Shown here piece after piece: positions 52,039 to 61,247 of a stretch of DNA of 64,000 nt. A program made the position numbers and the translations under genes. Source of the stretch: Thalassotalea sediminis (lineage in GTDB: Bacteria; Pseudomonadota; Gammaproteobacteria; Enterobacterales; Alteromonadaceae). A model generated the notes under the pieces. That model was not told the origin of the DNA. It worked only from the letters and a program-made list of their open reading frames with translations, and made no database searches. The first letter of the stretch is position 1, and each line of letters begins with the position of its first letter. Location: NCBI RefSeq assembly GCF_030295915.1, contig NZ_AP027361.1, forward strand, positions 186,001-250,000, read 5' to 3'.

Positions 52039-54795
52039 ATGATAAGTAAAAAAACCGCATTGTCATTGGCGGTCATGTTAGCTTTAACAGCCTGTGGCGA
52101 CAAGCTTACTGTTGAAGATTACCTTGCACAAGCCAAACAACATCAAACAGAAAATAAGCTTAAAGAATCTGAAATCGCGTTAAAAAATGCCATTCAATTA
52201 GCACCTAAAAATGCTGAAGCACGTGTTAGTTTAGGTAAGCTTTACTTATCACTTGGTAATAGCGCGAGCGCTATTAAAGAACTAGAACGCGGTCAGTCGC
52301 TAAAATATAAAGGTCGTGATCTTGTACCACTATTAGCACGCGCTTACCTTATAGCAGATGATAATGCCGGTGTTATTGGCTTATCTGAGGCTGCAGATAA
52401 ACTGCCAGAAGATCAACGTGTTATTTACTTGTCTTATAAAACGTTAGCGCTTATAGAAACAGGTGAAACAAAAGAAGCAAGAATAACGGCTAAAGCGGCA
52501 AGTAAGTTGTTGCCTGCCAATCCTCATGCAGTACTCGCAAATGCGTATATAGCCATGGTCGATGATGAGTCAGAACGTGCCAGTGCGTTGGTTGATAAAA
52601 GCTTACAATTGGATCCTGAAAATCCAGAAGGGCATATGTTTCAAGGGCAAATTTTTATTGCCCAAGGTAACTTTGATGATGCGGCAAAAAGCTTTGAAAA
52701 GTACTTGGCACTTCAGCCCGAATCAAATTTGACGCTACTGCTGCTAGCAGATACGTTGGTTAAAACAGATCGTTACCTTGAAGCTGAAAAATATGCTGAC
52801 ACTATCTTAGCGGCAATGTCGGAGCAACCAGTGGCGAATTATGTTAAAGCCGTGGTTAGGTTCGCTGAGAAAGATTACGAACAGGCGTTAAAGTATGCAG
52901 AAGTAGGATTAACAACGCAATATATGAAGCCTCATTTACGCTTGGTTGCCGGTGCTAGTGCCTTTTATTTAGCCAAATATGAACAAGCTAATTTTCACCT
53001 CGGTACTATTGTTGATCAGTTAACACCCGAACATTCAGCACGAAAAATGTATGCGGTCAGTCAATTCCATGTCGGAAAAATTGAAAATATCACTGACTCG
53101 TTACAAAGTTACGTACCGGTCTCTGAAGAAGATCAGGAGTTTATGTCTTCGCTAAGTTTTAGCCTATATAGCATGGGAGCGACAGAACAAGCTAAAATGG
53201 TTGCTGATAGGGTTTCACAGTCTTCTTTAGATTCAGCAAAGTCATCAGGTCGTAAGGGTATTTTAAAACTTATGATGGATGATATTTCTGGCGTAGACGA
53301 CCTAGAAGCTGCACTTGAGAAAAATCCAGATTTAGTTGGCGCTGAATTAGCTCTTGCCTATGTAGCCTTAGAGCAAAAGGAATATGATAAAGCGATAGAA
53401 ATAGCGCAAAACTGGCAAGCTAAATATCCAGATAAAGCTGACGGATACAATATGTTGGCGGCTGTCTATGTAAGACAAGGGGATTTGGAAAAAGCAAAAA
53501 GTGTTTTGATGCAAAGCCTTGAAAATGCACCCAACAATGCTTTTGCGCTAACTGAACTTACGTCTGTTTACGTTAAACAGGGTAATAAGAAAGACGCAAA
53601 AGAAACTGCACAAAAAGCCGTTACTCAGCACCCTAATAATCTTAAAGCGTTGCATAATAACTATGCACTGTTTCGCAATGAAGCGGCGTTAGCAGCGATT
53701 AAAAAGTCATTTGATACGGTTGAATATAAAAATAATATTGCACCACTTTATATGCAAGCGTTGTTAGATGGAGACAACGTTCAAGCAATGCTCAATGTTG
53801 TTGATGAGCTAACACTTGATTTTAAAACGCCTAAGAGAGTCTGGCAATTACAAGTGTTTGCTTATCATAAGCTGCAAAAAGGCGCGCGTATTAAAGAAAC
53901 TTTAGATAAGTGGACTAAAGCAAACCCTTATCACGTTGAACCTATCTTTTTGCTTGCTGATTATTATGTTAAATCAAAAAAACCAGCACTTGCGCTTGAT
54001 ACGATCAATGATGCTTTAAATGGCATTCACGCGAATAACACTAATCTTAAATTAGTAAAGATGCAGCTGTTACTTGATAACCGTAACACTAGTGAAGCAA
54101 AGCGTTTGTTTAAAGAACTTGAATCAGCTTCTATCGATGAAAACCTCGCAGCAGGCATAAATGGGCGAATTTTGCTATTGGAAGGTAAGTTTGAAGAGGC
54201 GATTGATGGTTTAGAGCAGTATTATAATGCGTACCCGACAAGCCAAAATGCAGTCTTACTGGCGTTGGCGCACAGTCGTTCTAACGATAGTGCCAGTGCC
54301 ATTGCTGGATTAGAAAAACACCTTGAAAAGAATGAAAACGACTACGCTGCTCGTAATTTGTTGGCTAATTACTATGTTCAGCAAGATAAGTCGAAGGCAC
54401 TGAAACAATATGAATCATTAGTTAAATCTCAGCCACTCAATGTTGTTGCGTTAAATAATTTAGCATGGTTGTCGCTAGAAAATAATGACATTGAAAAAGC
54501 CGCTAGCTATGCAAAAAAAGCGTATGATCTTGCACCTAAAGTGCCTAATATCGCTGATACCTACGCCAAAACGTTGTTTGCTCAAGGTGATAAGCGTGGC
54601 GCGTTAGATAAGTCAAAAGAAGCATATGACTTAACTAACGGTAAAGACGTAGATATTTCGTTAAATTATGCTGAAATATTGATCGCCGGCAAAGAAAAAG
54701 CTTTAGCGAAAGAGATCTTACAGAATCAAGAAGTCACCTCAGACGAGCAAAGAGAGCGGATTAAAAAGTTATTAGATCAACTTTATAAGCTTTAA
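52039..54795 (+). CDS. PrsT-like TPR-repeat lipoprotein (copy 2)
   Basis: A 918-residue lipoprotein (signal MISKKTALSLAVMLALTACGD, Cys about 19) made of tandem TPR repeats. The N-terminal repeats are clearly homologous to copy 1 at 17873: LKNAIQLAPKNAEAR here against LKNAIQLDPKNAEAR there, then LGKLYL against LGKIYL. This places it in the TIGR02917 group. It is separated from the ATPase gene by 286 bases and followed by a strong terminator, so it may be its own transcript, with a ribosome site (AATAGGA) before the start. The presence of two PrsT proteins in one locus is unusual. Confidence 0.88.
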   Translation: MISKKTALSLAVMLALTACGDKLTVEDYLAQAKQHQTENKLKESEIALKNAIQLAPKNAEARVSLGKLYLSLGNSASAIKELERGQSLKYKGRDLVPLLARAYLIADDNAGVIGLSEAADKLPEDQRVIYLSYKTLALIETGETKEARITAKAASKLLPANPHAVLANAYIAMVDDESERASALVDKSLQLDPENPEGHMFQGQIFIAQGNFDDAAKSFEKYLALQPESNLTLLLLADTLVKTDRYLEAEKYADTILAAMSEQPVANYVKAVVRFAEKDYEQALKYAEVGLTTQYMKPHLRLVAGASAFYLAKYEQANFHLGTIVDQLTPEHSARKMYAVSQFHVGKIENITDSLQSYVPVSEEDQEFMSSLSFSLYSMGATEQAKMVADRVSQSSLDSAKSSGRKGILKLMMDDISGVDDLEAALEKNPDLVGAELALAYVALEQKEYDKAIEIAQNWQAKYPDKADGYNMLAAVYVRQGDLEKAKSVLMQSLENAPNNAFALTELTSVYVKQGNKKDAKETAQKAVTQHPNNLKALHNNYALFRNEAALAAIKKSFDTVEYKNNIAPLYMQALLDGDNVQAMLNVVDELTLDFKTPKRVWQLQVFAYHKLQKGARIKETLDKWTKANPYHVEPIFLLADYYVKSKKPALALDTINDALNGIHANNTNLKLVKMQLLLDNRNTSEAKRLFKELESASIDENLAAGINGRILLLEGKFEEAIDGLEQYYNAYPTSQNAVLLALAHSRSNDSASAIAGLEKHLEKNENDYAARNLLANYYVQQDKSKALKQYESLVKSQPLNVVALNNLAWLSLENNDIEKAASYAKKAYDLAPKVPNIADTYAKTLFAQGDKRGALDKSKEAYDLTNGKDVDISLNYAEILIAGKEKALAKEILQNQEVTSDEQRERIKKLLDQLYKL

Positions 54796-54807
54796 CCGTT
54801 GATATTA

Positions 54808-54846
54808 AAAAAGCATTAGGTTGCGAATGCAGACCTAATGCTTTTT
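54808..54846 (+). terminator. Rho-independent terminator after prsT copy 2
   Basis: AAAAAGCATTAGGT / ACCTAATGCTTTTT, a 14-bp perfect stem with an 11-base loop and T-run, 12 bases after the stop. It can also work in reverse for the convergent FHA gene. It marks the right end of the XrtA locus. Confidence 0.9.
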
Positions 54847-54913
54847 ATGCCTTTAATACGATCAATTTACTATGTCATAATTTCAGCCAATTAATCCATT
54901 ATGTGTAATGGTG

Positions 54914-55876
54914 TTAATCTTTCTTATGCTTTTCTTCTTTTACTTTTTGAAAAAGCTCATCGGTATCTTCGATAAATTCATCAACGCTACTACTACCAGC
55001 AAAGAGAAACGTTGGTGTTAATAATGTAGTGTTGAAGTTAGGTTTAATACTGAAATCTGGCTTTTTACTGACTTGCACTAAAAAACTACCACCGACTAAA
55101 AGAATCGTGAGTCCAGATGCGACGATCATGCGGCGCTTGTTGCTAACATGAAAGCCGATATAAATGTTTAACCAAAATAAACAAAAAGCTATAACAATCG
55201 GCGTTAGTCCGGTCATAAACACGAGAATTGAGCCACTTGCGGTGTTGAAGGTTACAACCGTTTCAATAAAGTCTGAAATCCAGGAAATATTGTAAAAGAT
55301 GAAACAAATACCGAGTTGCGTCCATATCCTGGCGTCATGTTTGGTTAGCAGCGAAACAAGCGCCACGCCAATAGGCCATACAGAAAAGACTAATGTCATA
55401 CCCGCTGCAGATACAAGTAGTTGCGTAAATTTGACTTCAGTTGGGTTATTAAGGAAAAACAACCAACCGGTTATTAACGCAAAAACAACAATGTTGCTGA
55501 TTAAAATAGCAGGGTGCTTAGTTAAATTTATTAGATTTTCAAAGGGGCTGAGTGTAATGCTTGCTTCAACAGGGTGGAATGGGAACAATATGCGAACTTG
55601 GCTTTTGCCAATTCGGATAATATCGCCTGAGTGAATGACATGTCCATCGGCTGACTTTTTACCTTCACCAAGAAAGCTGCCATTAGCACTGTCTAAATCT
55701 TGAATACGCCACTGTTCTCCGTCAAAGGATACTACAAGGTGCTCAGCACATACGTGTGGGTCAGACAAGATAATATCGTTATGATATCCACGACCAATGG
55801 TAACTTTATCTTTGCTGAGTTTATGTCGACTCAATACTTTTTGCCCACGGCTAATTTCTTCAACAATTATTTCCAT
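54914..55876 (-). CDS. FHA-domain membrane protein
   Basis: A 320-residue protein. Residues about 1-95 form a forkhead-associated domain with the expected signature: VTIGRGYHNDIILSD, CAEHLVV, IQDLDSANGSFLGE (the GR...SxxH...NG pattern, with AEH in place of SxxH). Residues about 125-270 contain four or five TM segments, then a short charged tail rich in Lys/Glu. FHA domains bind phosphothreonine peptides; here the domain is cytoplasmic. The gene overlaps the end of the protease gene by 10 bases, implying joint expression. The partner kinase is not in this window. Confidence 0.83.
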   Translation of the reverse strand: MEIIVEEISRGQKVLSRHKLSKDKVTIGRGYHNDIILSDPHVCAEHLVVSFDGEQWRIQDLDSANGSFLGEGKKSADGHVIHSGDIIRIGKSQVRILFPFHPVEASITLSPFENLINLTKHPAILISNIVVFALITGWLFFLNNPTEVKFTQLLVSAAGMTLVFSVWPIGVALVSLLTKHDARIWTQLGICFIFYNISWISDFIETVVTFNTASGSILVFMTGLTPIVIAFCLFWLNIYIGFHVSNKRRMIVASGLTILLVGGSFLVQVSKKPDFSIKPNFNTTLLTPTFLFAGSSSVDEFIEDTDELFQKVKEEKHKKD

Positions 55877-57120
55877 GTTACCGACTCCATGAATTGTTTA
55901 GTAAAGGCTTGGGCACTTGATTGAGAAACGCCTGCTAAAGTAAAGTGACTGATAAGTGCTTGTTGATGATGGTCAACCGAGATTGCGAGGTATAAAACGT
56001 CGTATAAATTAGTAAATTTTTTATAAGCTCGTGTACAAAATATGGCTTTATTATTGATTTGTTGATTTGTCGGCATAACAATATCGTGTTGGCACTCAAA
56101 TTCGGTAATGTCATCTTTACCCGCTTTATTGCCTGGCATAACACGTGCGATCTGACGTTGAAATAGCTGGTAGAACTTTATATCACTGAGCTTTTTCGCG
56201 TTTAGATAGCGAAACTCCATTTCAACTGACCCAGTGTAGAAGTTATTAGCGATAAAAACATTTTCTTCTAACGAACAATTAGCGACAGCCATTAGCATTA
56301 ATGCATCTTTTTTATCAGCGTTAGATTCCCCCCAACAACGAATAAAGGGCACATCAATGGTTGGAACTAACCCCTCACCAAGACTTTTGAGTTGCCACTC
56401 ACTGTTCAACAACGTGGTAATTAGCTTATCTTGATAGCCATCGAGTTGTTGTTGCATTTGAGGGGCTATTGCTTGAGCGACTTCTTGTTTATGAGTCTTA
56501 AGTAAGGCTAAAAGTTTATCATGGGGCACTAGAAAGCCAATTTGGTTGCCAGAAGTCGCTACGTTAATGCCGACTACTTTTGTGGCTTTATTTACCACAG
56601 GACCACCACTCATACCTGAATTAACTGACCCGGTAAAGTGGATACGATCACTAAAAGACTCTTTTTTAAGACCATTATAAGTACCAGGAACAACAATCAT
56701 CCCGAGATCATGCGGGTTTCCTAACGAGAATATTTCTTCTCCTTTTGCCGGAGCTTGGTCAGAAATTTCAAAAAAAGGCATAGGTTGACTAACAGAACGT
56801 TTAACGATGGCAAGATCGTTAACCACATCAACATTTTTTAACATCAACTCATCTTTGTTGCCTTCATTATCTAGAAATTCAATACGGTATTTTTCTGGAT
56901 GACGTGCATAGCTTGAAATTACATGGTAATTGGTTGCAATAAGGCCATCGGCACTAATTTGAAACCCGGAGCCTATCGATGACTTTTCTCCGCTCGCTTT
57001 ATCGATAATCCTGATTTGGTATAAGGATGGTGCAAGTTGTTTAAAGATTGCTTCTGCTTGCTCAGTGGCGCATACGAAACTACTAATGCCAAAAAGTAGT
57101 ATGCTTAACAAAGCTTTCAT
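55867..57120 (-). CDS. Secreted trypsin-like serine protease (S1C, DegP-type fold)
   Basis: A 417-residue protein with a signal peptide (about 1-18, cleavage near CAT). The catalytic triad is visible: His66 (ATNYHVISS), Asp102 (VNDLAIV) and Ser171 (NSGMSGGPV). The C-terminal part (about 215-417) has several Cys and no PDZ domain that I can recognise, so it differs from DegP/DegS. It probably acts in the periplasm, perhaps in envelope quality control or signalling together with the FHA membrane protein encoded in an overlapping frame. The substrate is unknown. Confidence 0.83.
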   Translation of the reverse strand: MKALLSILLFGISSFVCATEQAEAIFKQLAPSLYQIRIIDKASGEKSSIGSGFQISADGLIATNYHVISSYARHPEKYRIEFLDNEGNKDELMLKNVDVVNDLAIVKRSVSQPMPFFEISDQAPAKGEEIFSLGNPHDLGMIVVPGTYNGLKKESFSDRIHFTGSVNSGMSGGPVVNKATKVVGINVATSGNQIGFLVPHDKLLALLKTHKQEVAQAIAPQMQQQLDGYQDKLITTLLNSEWQLKSLGEGLVPTIDVPFIRCWGESNADKKDALMLMAVANCSLEENVFIANNFYTGSVEMEFRYLNAKKLSDIKFYQLFQRQIARVMPGNKAGKDDITEFECQHDIVMPTNQQINNKAIFCTRAYKKFTNLYDVLYLAISVDHHQQALISHFTLAGVSQSSAQAFTKQFMESVTWK

Positions 57121-57435
57121 TCAATGTCCTATGGTGAGAGCTCAAAAAAATCAGTTTCTGTATTGTGCCACTGTGAATTCATTTGTCATCAATTATCCCG
57201 CGATATTTTGTTAGTGTTTTTGAACAAGTGTAAAGAACTGTTCGATTATTGCCTGTCTAAACTATGTAAATGAAATGGCTTAAAGGTAACTCTTTTCATC
57301 ATTTATGTTGCATTAATGTGATGAATGATAAAAAAGAAAAGTTATGTGATTGCTACACGAGTTGATCTAGTATCAATAGCGCATTGGCCGTAATATAGGT
57401 AATTCTGAACGAAGAAACAGCAAAAGTGAACGAAT
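57121..57435. other. Intergenic region between protease (-) and MmcQ-like gene (+)
   Basis: A 315-base AT-rich divergent promoter region without a plausible ORF. I see no convincing promoter pair, only a small inverted repeat TTGAT...ATCAA near 57361. Confidence 0.4.
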
Positions 57436-57843
57436 ATGGACATTGAAAAACAAAGTCACACTAAGTTTGAGCAATATTTATTGAGTAAGCCTTATTCAAG
57501 CTTTGATTTTCCTTTTGGCCCCGACGTTAAAGTGTTTAAGGTTAAAAGTAAAATGTTTGCTTTGCTCTCTTTTGGAAATGGAAACGAGAAAGGTACCGAT
57601 GGGAAAATGGCGGGGTATTACTGCATAAACTTAAAATGTGATCCTGATGAAGCGGTGATGTTACGCGATATCTTTCCCAGTGTGATACCAGGTTATCATA
57701 TGAATAAAGCGCAATGGAACACTGTTATATTAGATGGCTCAATTCCTGAAAGCGAAATTGAACGCATGATCGATAATTCATTTAATTTGGTGGTAAGTAA
57801 AATGACTAAGAAAGATCAAAAATCAATCTTAGTTCATTTATAA
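57436..57843 (+). CDS. MmcQ/YjbR-family protein
   Basis: A 135-residue single-domain protein of the MmcQ/YjbR (DUF419) family. Features are SSFDFPFGPDVKVFKVKSKMFALLSF, then NLKCDPDEAVMLRDIFPSVIPGYHMNKAQWNTVILDGSIPESEIERMIDNSFNLV, which matches the typical PGYHMNKxHWN core. The fold is double-wing DNA-binding-like, but no function is established. It is monocistronic, convergent with the small membrane-protein gene. Confidence 0.87.
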   Translation: MDIEKQSHTKFEQYLLSKPYSSFDFPFGPDVKVFKVKSKMFALLSFGNGNEKGTDGKMAGYYCINLKCDPDEAVMLRDIFPSVIPGYHMNKAQWNTVILDGSIPESEIERMIDNSFNLVVSKMTKKDQKSILVHL

Positions 57844-57866
57844 AACAGGGTATTTAGCTGCAAACG

Positions 57867-58508
57867 TTAGTTTTTTAAGGTTTTCATATCCGCCAAAAGT
57901 TCATCTAATTTCTTGAACTGATTACCGTAAACGATATTAAGATCGAAACGATAAAACGCATCAGAGTACTTAATGATGAGTAGTAATAGCAATGTTAAGA
58001 TGACGATTAAATAATAAGGAACGCCTAGTAGCACTATCTCTGTTGGAAATAACTTCAGGATAAGCGCTAAAATTTCTCCACCCGCCTGACTAACGAGCGC
58101 TTGAGTAACCATGCCAATAAATAATAAAGGGTAAAAGAAACGATAATATATCGCATAAGTGCTAATTGAGCTTTTTAGCCAGTGATCAAAGTTAACTAAA
58201 TAATCATAACTTGACTGTCCTTTTGATAACCTTGTGCTTTTGGTCAATTCTTTTTTCGCGATAATCACTAGCGGGATAAGTAAACAACAAATATATAAAC
58301 CTAAAAAAGGTGCGCCAATAAGTGACATCATTATCATCATGATGATACTGCCTATAATTAGTGCTTTAATATTGAGTGCGAACATACTCTGCAATTTATC
58401 CACTATATTTTGTGATTTTCGGTTATATAGAGCGTTAATTTTAGGTGCAGAAAGGTTAGGTTCATTAATAAAGCCTTCTTTCCACATTGATTCAATTGAC
58501 TTATTCAT
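57867..58508 (-). CDS. Small membrane protein overlapping an ECF sigma gene
   Basis: A 213-residue protein with a short cytoplasmic-looking N-terminus (about 1-45) and two pairs of hydrophobic segments (about 46-90 and 120-190). Its start overlaps the sigma factor's end by 8 bases, the arrangement typical of a sigma/anti-sigma pair. However, no ZAS zinc motif (HxxxCxxC) is visible and it has four TM helices rather than one, so an anti-sigma role is only a context guess. I do not recognise the family. Confidence 0.55.
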   Translation of the reverse strand: MNKSIESMWKEGFINEPNLSAPKINALYNRKSQNIVDKLQSMFALNIKALIIGSIIMMIMMSLIGAPFLGLYICCLLIPLVIIAKKELTKSTRLSKGQSSYDYLVNFDHWLKSSISTYAIYYRFFYPLLFIGMVTQALVSQAGGEILALILKLFPTEIVLLGVPYYLIVILTLLLLLIIKYSDAFYRFDLNIVYGNQFKKLDELLADMKTLKN

Positions 58509-59001
58509 CTGCTACTCCTTGTTGTTTTAAATGTCTGAGTAATCTTTCTTTTATTCGCTTTACTCTGACACCAATATTATTCGTATTTGTACCGGTAATT
58601 TCGGCAATCTCCGCATAGGTTTTTTCTTCCAAATAAAGCAAAATCAACGCTCGATCTATTTCTGACAAGTGCTTTATCGCATTATATAATTGGTTTATAT
58701 CGTCATTGATAAAGGCTTTGCTATCGTCAATAACTTCCTCGGGTAATGCATCTGACGATATATCCGTTATGCCTGACTTACTCTTTTTCAAATGCGTTAG
58801 ACATACATTTAATGAAATGCGGTATATCCATGTTGACCATTTTGATTGTTGATTAAAATTATCTTTACTGCGCCAAATCTGCAGGCAAACTTCTTGATAA
58901 TAATCTTCAAAGTCTTCTTGGCTGTTGGTATATGCCCGACAAATTTTGATTATGATCCCTGAATAAGGAAGTATCGATAATTGATAAAAATCACTGCCCA
59001 T
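58501..59001 (-). CDS. ECF-type sigma-70 family RNA polymerase sigma factor
   Basis: A 166-residue protein. The sigma2 region is at about 15-80 (QEDFEDYYQEVCLQIWRS, NQQSKWSTWIYRISLNVCL) and sigma4 at about 110-160 (LSEIDRALILLYLEEKTYAEIAEITGTNTNNIGVRVKRIKERL), with helix-turn-helix. No sigma3 or extra C-terminal domain. It would direct transcription in response to a signal relayed by the overlapping membrane protein. The target promoter cannot be deduced here. Confidence 0.88.
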   Translation of the reverse strand: MGSDFYQLSILPYSGIIIKICRAYTNSQEDFEDYYQEVCLQIWRSKDNFNQQSKWSTWIYRISLNVCLTHLKKSKSGITDISSDALPEEVIDDSKAFINDDINQLYNAIKHLSEIDRALILLYLEEKTYAEIAEITGTNTNNIGVRVKRIKERLLRHLKQQGVADE

Positions 59002-59199
59002 TGAAAAATAAGTTCCTATACACGCTTTGCCTTGTTAGTGGCTTTACCTTGAGGTTTATTACACCCCACATAAACTTTTTTGAAAAAATAACCATTCACC
59101 TGGATTTCAGGCGCTCGAAGTCAGCAAATACACTAGGTTAACTTAATGGTGGTTTTTAATTGAAGCTATTAACGTAAGTTTAAGTGACTTAGGAGAAAA

Positions 59200-60906
59200 T
59201 CAAAAATTTACGCGTCTTTGAAATGACAATGGCTCTTTAGTGATAGGGTGGTTAAAACTAAGCGTTTCTGCATGCAAATGAAGCCGGTTTGCGAGTGTGC
59301 CATAAAGACCATCGCCAGTAATCGGCGTATTTAGTCCATCGGGGTGGGCACAATGTACACGTAGTTGATGTGTACGGCCGGTGATAGGGTATAATTGAAT
59401 CAGTGTTTTATTATTTAAGCGTTCTAAAACATGCCATTTAGTTTTAGCCACTTTTCCATATTGCCAACATACTTTTTGACGGGGACGGTCATTAATATCA
59501 AGAATTAATGGCAAATCTATATTGCCCGACTCCTGTGCAATAACACCATCAACTAAAGCGATATAGCGCTTTTTAACGGTTTTTTCTATAAATTGCTGTT
59601 GTATTGATTTATGCGCGCGCTCATTCAAAGCAAGTACTAGTAAGCCTGACGTAGCCATATCTAAGCGGTGAACAATTAATTTTCCTTGGGCGTAGGGAAA
59701 TTTTGCTTTTATTCTCGTTTCAACGGAATCTTGAATATTTTTACCGGGTACCGAGAGTAATCCGGCTGGTTTGTTTACGACCACAATATGTTGGTCGTGA
59801 TAAACAATCTCCAATGGTAATTTTTCCGCAGGGTTAGACAATAATGGATTAATATCTACCTCCATGCCTTGCAGCATGTGAGGCAATATTGGTCCACATT
59901 TTCCTTGGCAAGCGGGATAAAAATGACCATGTTTGCGAATCTCTGCAGGGTGAGATTTTCCCCACCAAAATTCGGTAAAACATACGGGCACTAATTGCTG
60001 TTTAAATGCATATTGCAATAGTTTAGGTGCGGCGCAATCTCCCGTTCCTGCGGGCGGTTTCCCTTGATTTTGTGCAGCAAACAGCTCAAGCACGCCTTTT
60101 TTTTCTCCGTTAATATTGTGTAATTGATATTGTTGAAATAATTGTTTTTGCAGTTTATTTGAAAGCTTTTTTCGACGTTTTTTCAATTGCTCAATGATCA
60201 ATAATTTTTCATTAAGTGTGTCATTTACTTCGGTAATGCGGTGTTGCCACTGTGCTTTTAACGCCTTTAACTCTTTTTTGTGTTCAACGCTTTCTCGTGA
60301 AAGCGCAATACTTACGTGCTTCGCTTGTGTAAAAGCTTCAGGAGTGTGCTGTTCTGACCAAGGCGACAGTTTCTCGGCAATGTGCGTTCGTGTTACTTTT
60401 CGCTGTTTCTTTGCTTCAACCATTTTTTGCTGTTGAGCGCTGATGGCGCTTTCAGCTTGTTGTTTAATTGCGGCTAATTGTTGCGTTAATGTCGCTAAGG
60501 TTGCGCAAGTTGTTAACATTTCAATTTCGTGGTTAAGTTCATTGATAATGGTTTGATGTATAGTGAAGTCACTATTATCAGCAAACCCTTCAAATATATT
60601 CGGAACAAAGTGTTGGTTAAATGTTTCTTTTATCTTTGGTGAGGATATTGTGGCACCAGAATATGCACATAAATAACCCAATTCACCATGCTGGTTCTTA
60701 ACCACTAATACACCATACATTTTTCCTTCTGTTTGCTCAGGAGGGGCAGCATGTATGCTTAGCCATTGCTGTAATTCAGTTGCAGCTTTTTTTGCCCAAG
60801 GGTCAGGCTGATAGCAAAAAGGGTAAGTAAACTTAGAGGGTAATGCAGCTAAGTCTGGCAGATCAGCAAAGGGGATCACTAAATTTGGTGTGTTCATTGA
60901 GATCAT
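59200..60906 (-). CDS. RluA-family RNA pseudouridine synthase with long N-terminal extension
   Basis: A 568-residue protein, about twice the length of a minimal RluA. Residues about 350-568 are the catalytic domain: VVVNKPAGLLSVPG, the Asp-containing signature HRLDMATSGLLVLAL and TGRTHQLRVH. The N-terminal part has a long coiled coil (about 125-265) and a Cys-containing YPACQGKCGPILPHM segment. This extended form is seen in marine gammaproteobacteria. It isomerises uridines in rRNA or tRNA; the target site is unknown. A second Met at codon 4 is an alternative start. Confidence 0.88.
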   Translation of the reverse strand: MISMNTPNLVIPFADLPDLAALPSKFTYPFCYQPDPWAKKAATELQQWLSIHAAPPEQTEGKMYGVLVVKNQHGELGYLCAYSGATISSPKIKETFNQHFVPNIFEGFADNSDFTIHQTIINELNHEIEMLTTCATLATLTQQLAAIKQQAESAISAQQQKMVEAKKQRKVTRTHIAEKLSPWSEQHTPEAFTQAKHVSIALSRESVEHKKELKALKAQWQHRITEVNDTLNEKLLIIEQLKKRRKKLSNKLQKQLFQQYQLHNINGEKKGVLELFAAQNQGKPPAGTGDCAAPKLLQYAFKQQLVPVCFTEFWWGKSHPAEIRKHGHFYPACQGKCGPILPHMLQGMEVDINPLLSNPAEKLPLEIVYHDQHIVVVNKPAGLLSVPGKNIQDSVETRIKAKFPYAQGKLIVHRLDMATSGLLVLALNERAHKSIQQQFIEKTVKKRYIALVDGVIAQESGNIDLPLILDINDRPRQKVCWQYGKVAKTKWHVLERLNNKTLIQLYPITGRTHQLRVHCAHPDGLNTPITGDGLYGTLANRLHLHAETLSFNHPITKEPLSFQRRVNF

Positions 60907-61247
60907 AACTTTGCAACTGCTATTGGTTAGGTGAATGTTAACGAAAAAGAATTTTACGTAAAAAGTAGGTTTAACGCTATGATATCAATATGCATGTCAT
61001 TTATGTAGTAGGCGCTTTTCATCATATTTATTACAGTCTTATAGCGCTTAAGTTAAGCGAAATCAAAAGCTGAGACGTTAGGATAGGGATAAAATTGTGC
61101 GTTATTCATTCTAACCTTGATGGCATTAGTGTTGTTTGTGGATATTAGCTTTAATTGACTAATTGTTTGCTTACCTAACTGGTAATATTAGCTATAATAA
61201 AACAATATCATTGTATCTAGCAATGATATTGTTTTAGGTAGTACTCA
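60907..61247. other. Intergenic region between rluA-like (-) and diguanylate cyclase (+)
   Basis: A 341-base AT-rich gap with no plausible ORF. It contains a TTTTACGTAAAA palindrome near 60952 and, next to the cyclase gene, the 16-bp inverted repeat listed separately. Confidence 0.5.
61198..61236. promoter_or_regulatory. 16-bp perfect inverted repeat abutting the ribosome site of the diguanylate cyclase
   Basis: TAAAACAATATCATTG (61198-61213) and its exact complement (61221-61236) are separated by a 7-base loop TATCTAG. The right arm ends where the ribosome site (AGGTAG) begins, 11 bases before the GTG start. As RNA it would form a stable hairpin that could limit ribosome access; as DNA it could be an operator. 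There is no T-run, so it is not a terminator. Confidence 0.6.
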
